A stretch of 64,000 bases of DNA from Roseiarcus sp049513815 (lineage in GTDB: Bacteria; Pseudomonadota; Alphaproteobacteria; Rhizobiales; Beijerinckiaceae). Under the pieces are notes generated by a model. It did no database searches and had not been told where the DNA came from. It worked only from the letters and a program-made list of their open reading frames with translations. This document shows positions 58,759 to 64,000 of this stretch, piece by piece. A program made the translations under genes and the position numbers. Positions within the stretch are counted from its first letter, which is position 1. Each line of letters begins with the position of its first letter. The stretch lies in the NCBI GenBank assembly GCA_049513815.1, contig JBEKVR010000006.1, positions 6,960 through 70,959 of the forward strand, written 5' to 3'.

Positions 58759-61065
58759 TCAGGCGACGAGGCGCTTCTTCTCGGTCACCAGGCGGCGCGC
58801 CTCGGCCTCGGGCACGGCAGCGCTGAAGTAGAAGCCCTGCACCTCGGAGATCGTGCCGAGCCGTTCGATGAAGCGCAGTTGCAGGTCGGTCTCGACGCCT
58901 TCGACCAGCACGCTCATTCCCAGCTTGCCGCACATCTGCGCGACGCTCTCGACCAGAATCGAGGCGCGGTCCTGCAGGCCGAGGCCGATGGTGAAAGAGC
59001 GGTCGATCTTGATCCGGTCGAGCGGGAAAGCGAGCACGTAGCTCAAGCTCGAGTAGCCAGTGCCGAAATCGTCGAGCGAGATGCGAACGCCAAGCTTGCG
59101 CAGCGCTTCCAACGTTTCGCGAGTCGAGCCGCGGTCGTCGAGCAGGGTAGATTCGGTGATTTCGAGATCGAGCCGGTTGGCCGGCAGATTGGCCGCGGCG
59201 AGCGCCTCGCGCACCGTCTCGACGACGCGACCGCTGCGGAACTGCGCCGGCGAGAGATTGACCGAGACGCTGACGTCACCCGGCCACGAGGCGCAAGCAA
59301 CGCATGCGCGCCGCAGCACGCTGGCGCCAAACTCGTTCATCAGGCCGAGTTCTTCGACGATCGGGATGAACTCGACCGGCGAGACGCGGCCGCGCACTGG
59401 ATGGTTCCAGCGCGCCAGCGCTTCGAAGCCGGAGATCTGGCGGGTCGCGACTTCGACGATCGGCTGGAAATGGACCTCGATCGCGTCGTTGGCGACCGCC
59501 GCGCGCAGATCGAGTTCGACCAGACGGCGGATCTGGATCTTCGCGTCCATCGACTTCTCGAACGCGCGCCAATTGCCGCGTCCTTCCGCCTTGGCGGCGT
59601 AGAGCGCCATATCGGCGTTGGAGAGGATCGCTTCGGGCGTCTCGCCGTCCTTCGGCGCGCTCGCTGAACCGACGCTGGCGCCGACGATGACTTCGTACCC
59701 GTCGATGAACACCGGCCGGCGAATTTCGCGCAGAATCTGCTCCGCGAGCTCGCCGGCCTGGCTGGCGTCGGCGACCGGGCGCTGCAGAATGGCGAATTCG
59801 TCGCCGCCCCAGCGCGCGACGATGTCGGTGCCGCGCACGAGCCCCTGCAGCCGGCGGGCGACCGCAATGAGCAGCTTGTCGCCGCGCGCGTGGCCGAGGC
59901 TGTCGTTGACCTGCTTGAAATCGTCGAGATCGAGGAAGAGAACGTTGGCGCTTTCGACCTCGTCACTGCGCCCGCGCAGCGTCTCGACCAGTTCCTCCTC
60001 GAAGCGACGGCGGTTGGGCAGATCGGTGACGGAATCGACGCGCGCCATGCGATCGATCGCGCGAGCGGCGTTGCGTCGTTCGGTGACGTCCTGGACGACG
60101 ACGACCGCGCCTTCCCCCTCCCCCGTCATGCGATGGACGGTGATTTCAATCGCGCGGTCGTCGCGCGTCTCGAACGGCGCGACCACGTCGGCCCCGGCGA
60201 CGGCCCGCGCCAGTGTCTTCCACACCCGCTCGACCTCGCTCTGAGCGACAATCTTGCGGCGCATCAGCGTGCGCGCCACGGCGCGCAGGCTTGAGCCCGA
60301 TTGGACGTCGTCCGCGCCGAGACGGAACAGGTTGAGGAGCTGGCGATTGACAACCGTGACGCGGCCTTCGGCGTTGATCATCAACAGACCGTGCGACATG
60401 TTGTTGAGCGCCATGTCGAGGCGCTTGGCGAGCAGAGCCGACTGCGCATTGGCCGCTAGCACCGCAACGAAATTGGCGCGGGCGCGGCCGGACGACCCGA
60501 TCATGAACAGGATGAGCGGGATGAGCCCGAAGACGATGCCGACCGGATACCAGCCCCCGGCGACGATCAGGCCAATGCTCAGCGGCACATAAGCGGCGAA
60601 GAGGTTGGCGGAGATGCCGCGATAGATGGCGAAGCCGCGCGTCTGCATGCCGAATGCGTAGGCGATCGTCATCGTGACGCCGAGCAGGGAGGGGAAACCG
60701 ACCGGCTTGAGGAAGAACGTAGCGAGCGTCCACAGCGACAGCGCCGCGAGACTGGAAATCGCGCCGATGGCGAAACGCCGCTCCTGGCGGCGCGCAATGG
60801 CGACGGTGCGGCTCGGCAATTGCCTCGCGTGAACGCTCATGTAGTAGAGGCGGCCGGCGGCGACGAGCAATTGCGAGACGGACAGCGCGGCAAGCGCTGG
60901 ACTGACGGCGGCGATTGAGCCGACGATCTCGATCACCGTCACCGCGACGGCGGAGAGAAAGACCGACTTCGCGTCGACCAGCAACCCGTCGACGAAACTG
61001 ATGTACAGTTCGTCGGACAAGCTGTCGCCGCCTGCGCGGGCGTCATGCGAAGAGGTAAGCGTCAT
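58759..61065 (-). CDS. GGDEF-EAL cyclic-di-GMP enzyme with membrane and PAS domains
   Basis: A 768-residue protein. Several membrane helices (about residues 30-205), a PAS domain (about 225-335: MALNNMSHGLLMINAEGRVTVVN), a GGDEF domain with intact RWGGDEF and the I-site RGTD 5 residues before it, and an EAL domain with FEALARW, ITESTLL, DDFGTGYSSLSYV and LVEGVET, all consistent with an active phosphodiesterase. Both activities look possible; the net direction cannot be told. The ATG at 61065 fits better than the extension to 61098. It converges on pbpC. Confidence 0.94.
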   Translation of the reverse strand: MTLTSSHDARAGGDSLSDELYISFVDGLLVDAKSVFLSAVAVTVIEIVGSIAAVSPALAALSVSQLLVAAGRLYYMSVHARQLPSRTVAIARRQERRFAIGAISSLAALSLWTLATFFLKPVGFPSLLGVTMTIAYAFGMQTRGFAIYRGISANLFAAYVPLSIGLIVAGGWYPVGIVFGLIPLILFMIGSSGRARANFVAVLAANAQSALLAKRLDMALNNMSHGLLMINAEGRVTVVNRQLLNLFRLGADDVQSGSSLRAVARTLMRRKIVAQSEVERVWKTLARAVAGADVVAPFETRDDRAIEITVHRMTGEGEGAVVVVQDVTERRNAARAIDRMARVDSVTDLPNRRRFEEELVETLRGRSDEVESANVLFLDLDDFKQVNDSLGHARGDKLLIAVARRLQGLVRGTDIVARWGGDEFAILQRPVADASQAGELAEQILREIRRPVFIDGYEVIVGASVGSASAPKDGETPEAILSNADMALYAAKAEGRGNWRAFEKSMDAKIQIRRLVELDLRAAVANDAIEVHFQPIVEVATRQISGFEALARWNHPVRGRVSPVEFIPIVEELGLMNEFGASVLRRACVACASWPGDVSVSVNLSPAQFRSGRVVETVREALAAANLPANRLDLEITESTLLDDRGSTRETLEALRKLGVRISLDDFGTGYSSLSYVLAFPLDRIKIDRSFTIGLGLQDRASILVESVAQMCGKLGMSVLVEGVETDLQLRFIERLGTISEVQGFYFSAAVPEAEARRLVTEKKRLVA

Positions 61066-61213
61066 AAACCGGCCGTGTTCGTGACGAGCAAGCTGCAATA
61101 TGCGGCGGGCCGCTTAATAAGTCCTTTAATCTATTCGGACATTGTCCGTTTGGAGAGTTCCGCGGGCATGAGCCGCGGGAGAATTTCTTTGTGCACCCAG
61201 GCGTCGTGCGAAC

Positions 61214-61807
61214 GTGTTTCAAGTCGAACCCGCCCCCAACGCTTCTTTTGTCGCGGACCGGCCTGAGCCGGCGACGACAATCGGCATTTTGACGCCGCGC
61301 GCGTTCGCCGCCGCCGCCGCGACTGTGCCCGCCCTCGCCGCGTACGCGGACTATGATGACTGGCTCGACGCGCGCGACGGCCTCAGGATGGGGCTCGCGT
61401 TCGGCGGCGTCGACTCGGAATTCGCGCCGGTTTCGCTGACGGCGCTCCTCGCCTGGACGCATCTGACCGGTAACGAGCCGGACGAAGCTGCGCTCGACCG
61501 CTTGGCCACTTTCGTCCGCGCCGTGCGCTTTGCCCCGAATCCCGCGGCGCTGGCGGCGATCAGCCGACGCGACTTCGACGCTTGCGATCGGTTCGATCGG
61601 ATTGGCGAAGCGGGCGACTTCGCCACTTGGCTGCTGCGGCGGCAGTCGCGGCGCATGGAACTCACAGCAGCCGGCGCACAGATTTTCGAGTTGCCGCTCC
61701 GTCTCGACGACGTCGTCGCCTGGTGCGCTTGCGTCGACCAACCCGTTTGCGAATCCACGCTCGACGCCTACGCGGCGTTGCTGCTTGAGTTGTTGGCGAC
61801 GGACTGA
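61214..61807 (+). CDS. Uncharacterised 197-aa protein
   Basis: No domain is recognised. The frame has good codon use and starts with GTG at 61214. The protein is helical and acidic, with AAYADYDDWLDARDGLRMGL, LTALLAWTHLTGNEPDEAALDRLATF and a WCACVDQP segment. There is no signal peptide or membrane helix. It is 174 bp upstream of the FeeM-like gene on the same strand, with CtrA-type motifs between them. Its role is unknown. Confidence 0.75.
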   Translation: MFQVEPAPNASFVADRPEPATTIGILTPRAFAAAAATVPALAAYADYDDWLDARDGLRMGLAFGGVDSEFAPVSLTALLAWTHLTGNEPDEAALDRLATFVRAVRFAPNPAALAAISRRDFDACDRFDRIGEAGDFATWLLRRQSRRMELTAAGAQIFELPLRLDDVVAWCACVDQPVCESTLDAYAALLLELLATD

Positions 61808-61887
61808 TTTCCACCACATCGCGAAAGAATTGCGTTGCGGCGAGAGCCTCGCGCGGTCAGCAGCGCGCCGCACCGACGCCGTTGGCG

Positions 61888-61980
61888 TTAACCATGTGTT
61901 GCTGAATTTGGTTAACCTCCCTTTACTATGTTGGCTTGTTTGCTACCCTCGCTCCGACGGTAACGTTAAGCGTGGGTTAA
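61888..61980. promoter_or_regulatory. CtrA-type motifs upstream of the FeeM-like gene
   Basis: A full TTAA-N7-TTAA box (61966-61980) ends two bases before the ATG at 61982; a TTAACCAT half-site (61888-61895) and a GGTTAACC palindrome (61910-61917) lie farther upstream. The box would overlap the ribosome site or the transcript start, so CtrA there would be expected to repress, with the upstream sites activating or cooperating. Regulation is inference. Confidence 0.65.
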
Positions 61981-61981
61981 T

Positions 61982-62713
61982 ATGCGGCCGCAAATTGCAG
62001 ACGCTACGTCTCGCTTCTCGGAGCGGCTACTGCGTTTTCTCGAGCGGGTCGAGCATCGGGTCGCCAGTTCCGCAGACGAGCGCGAAACCGTCTACCGGCT
62101 GCGTTACCAGGCCTACCGGCGCAACGGATTGATGACCGAGCGCGCCGACGGCCAATTGCACGATCTGAAATACGACGACGCCCCGAACGCTTGGGTCACG
62201 ATGACGCTGATCGACGGCGAACTCGCCGGCACGACCCGCATCAACGTCGCGGACGGCGATTATTCCGGCTTGCCGGCGGTCCACGTCTACCCCGAAGTGA
62301 TGGCGGCGCGACTGATCGACCAGCCAGTCGTTGTCGAGTTCACTCGCCTCGCAGCCCGACTCGAATTGTCGAGCGCCTACCCCGAACTCGCCTACATGAT
62401 CATGCGGCCCGCCTATCTCGCCGCCGATCATTTCGACGCCGATCTCGCGGTGGCCTCGCCGCGCGCCGAGCATCTCGCTTTCTATCAGCGGGTGTTCAAC
62501 GGCGTGGCGTGGTGCGAGCCGCGCCCCTATCCGGGGCTGACCGCCAAGTTCGCCTGCATGGGCGCATATTTTCGCACCAGCCGCCAGCGCATCGAAGCGC
62601 GCTACCCCTTCTACAGTTCGACCGGCGCAGAGCGCGAGTCGCTATTCGGCCCGGCGCCGCCGCGCCGCCACGTCTCCCGCTTGCCCGTGTTCGAGCCGCG
62701 CGTCGGCGCCTGA
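61982..62713 (+). CDS. FeeM-like N-acyltransferase (GNAT superfamily)
   Basis: A 243-residue protein of the GNAT/LuxI-like superfamily, closest in outline to the FeeM N-acyl amino-acid synthase core: SADERETVYRLRYQAYRRNG, AWVTMTLIDGELAGTTRINV and VVVEFTRLAARLEL are the matching blocks (YRLRYxAYRR, G-x-R, E-x-R). Members make N-acyl amino acids or related lipids from acyl-ACP. The C-terminal 40 residues are Arg/Pro-rich. The upstream region carries CtrA-type motifs. Confidence 0.75.
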   Translation: MRPQIADATSRFSERLLRFLERVEHRVASSADERETVYRLRYQAYRRNGLMTERADGQLHDLKYDDAPNAWVTMTLIDGELAGTTRINVADGDYSGLPAVHVYPEVMAARLIDQPVVVEFTRLAARLELSSAYPELAYMIMRPAYLAADHFDADLAVASPRAEHLAFYQRVFNGVAWCEPRPYPGLTAKFACMGAYFRTSRQRIEARYPFYSSTGAERESLFGPAPPRRHVSRLPVFEPRVGA

Positions 62714-62906
62714 TCGACCGGCGCGACCGGGCCATCACGCGCTTGTTGACGACCCTCACACAGGATTGATCGGGTTCGCCTCGATATTTGCGGCTTGGTC
62801 AGCCATTTTGCCGACGACGGTTGGCGTCGCCGGGGGTAACTCCGCGCGCCGATCCGGGCGGCGCGGACCTGTCCGGCGCCGTCCCCGCCGAAGGAACAAT
62901 CACGTC

Positions 62907-64000
62907 ATGGGACCTCGAAGACTGGCCGGCGCGGCGCTCGCCATCGTCGCCGCGGCCGCCGCTTATTCTGTCTACGCGCCTGACTTCGCCGGCCGCTTCT
63001 TTCCCGCCGCCGAGCCGGCGGCGCGGCGCGCTCACGACGCCCTCTTCGCCGCCAAACCTGCGGCTGCGCCAACGCCGGCGGCCGCCGCCGAGGCCAACGC
63101 GTCGAAGCCCGCCGTCGTATCAGTGACCGCGGCGAAAGCGGCCGACTATCCCGTCTTCATCGGCGGGCTCGGCCAAGTCCAGGCCGAGAACACGGTGACC
63201 GTCCGCACACGCGTCGACGGCCAGATCGTCAAGATCGCCTTCGCGGAGGGCCAGATGGTCAAGGCCGGCGACCTCTTGGCGCAGGTCGATCCGCGGCCGT
63301 TCCAGGCCGCCCTCGACCAGGCCAAGGCGAAGTAGGCCCAGGATCAGGCGACGCTCGTCAACGCTCGACTCGACCTCGAACGTTATTCGACTCTCGCCAA
63401 GCAGAGCTTCGCCACTCAGCAGCAGCTCGACACTCAGAACGCGCTCGTCAACCAGCTCATCGCCCAGGGGGGCGGCCGACGCCGCAGCGATCGACGCGGC
63501 CCAGGTGCAGCTCGATTACGCCACGATTTCCGCCCCGATCGGCGGCCGCGTCGGTTTCCGCCTCGTCGACCAGGGCAACATCGTCAACGCGGCGCAGCAG
63601 ACTGGAATCGTCGCTATCGCCCAGATCGAGCCGATCTCCGTCATCTTCACGGCGCCGCAGGACGACCTGCCGCGCATATCCGCCGCGCTCGCCGCCGGCC
63701 AACCGCCGATCGAAGCGCGCACATCCGACGGCGCGACGCTGCTGGCGACCGGTAAGCTCACTGTCGTCGACAATCAGGTCGATCCCGCGACCGGCTCCAT
63801 CCGCCTCAAGGCCGAGTTCGCCAACGCCGACCACAAGCTATGGCCGGGCCAGGCTGTCGCCGCGCGCTTGCGCGTCGACGTCGAGAAGAATGCGCTGACC
63901 ATTCCCGACCGCGCGATCCAGCGCGGGCCCGACGGGCTGTTCGTCTATGTCGTCGGCGCCGACACCCGCGCGGCGACGCGGCCAGTGACGCTCGCGCATG
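62907..64000 (+). pseudogene. MdtA-like RND efflux adaptor, interrupted twice (runs past the window)
   Basis: From the ATG at 62907 an inner-membrane anchor is followed by the adaptor hairpin entry (VSVTAAKAADYPVFIGGLGQV, then ENTVTVRTRVDGQIVKIAFAEGQMV). A TAG at 63333-63335 follows ALDQAKAK; the same frame continues with AQDQATLVNARLDLERYSTL, so CAG-to-TAG is likely. Near 63467-63472 a run of six G shifts the frame; with five the reading continues through QLDYATISAPIGGRVGFRLV and NQVDPATGSIRLKAEF to the window end. Periplasmic adaptors of this group link RND pumps to an outer-membrane channel. As sequenced it cannot make a complete protein. The pump gene would be to the right. Confidence 0.85.

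Noticed and set aside
61112..61130. TTAATAAGTCCTTTAA as a CtrA box near the GGDEF-EAL gene
   Set aside because: The spacer is 8 bases, not 7.

Overview
The window is a high-GC chromosomal segment (about two-thirds G+C by eye) of an alphaproteobacterium, most likely of the order Hyphomicrobiales (Rhizobiales). The evidence is a MipZ division-site ATPase, a PleC/DivJ-type histidine kinase, TTAA-N7-TTAA (CtrA) and GANTC (CcrM) motifs, a GTTC-N7-GTTC LexA box between ssb and uvrA, a DUF2852-PadR pair, and several dispersed palindromic repeat families typical of that order. No rRNA, tRNA, CRISPR array, intact insertion sequence or prophage was seen. Genus cannot be decided from the sequence alone.

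Layout. 0-6 kb: the end of a chemoreceptor, a periplasmic chorismate mutase, a Nudix hydrolase, a DUF2852-padR operon with a striking palindromic operator, and a lower-GC island with one exported protein. 5.8-8.4 kb: arginine catabolism (arginase and ornithine cyclodeaminase) with a divergent Lrp/AsnC regulator. 8.8-16.4 kb: rpe and an SDR, pterin genes (folE, a DHFR-like protein, a carbinolamine dehydratase), DUF2478, and the SOS-linked ssb/uvrA pair. 16.4-24 kb: an orphan HigA, vapBC, a ClpP-like exported protein, a Rieske protein without cytochromes b/c1, an autoregulated TetR operon of VOC/YCII enzymes, a ParA-type ATPase and ndk. 24-27 kb: a sugar-type ABC transporter. 27-32.5 kb: an accessory zone with two decayed genes, repeats, an exonuclease, DUF559, a tiny lipoprotein and a 690-aa protein of unknown function.

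32.5-46 kb: rarA, a serine hydrolase, a glyoxalase, a CDF transporter, mipZ, a glycosyltransferase, an outer-membrane protein, a fused lysophospholipid transporter/acyltransferase/ligase, and the PleC/DivJ-like kinase. 46-58.8 kb: pepN, murI and an envelope set in which an exported peptidoglycan-binding, trypsin-like pseudoprotease is divergent from an alpha-2-macroglobulin/PBP1C operon. 58.8-64 kb: a GGDEF-EAL protein, an unknown protein, a FeeM-like acyltransferase with CtrA boxes, and a broken RND adaptor that runs off the end.

Two themes link distant genes. First, cell-cycle control: mipZ, the PleC/DivJ-like kinase with five GANTC sites upstream, and CtrA boxes in front of the outer-membrane protein and the FeeM-like gene. 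Second, repeat-driven remodelling: palindromic repeats lie between genes, inside pbpC in frame, and as a repeated leader in front of small genes. Several genes carry single-base lesions (DUF2852, a 2.9 kb membrane peptide, a secreted protein at 27.8 kb, the RND adaptor); these are either true decay or assembly errors.
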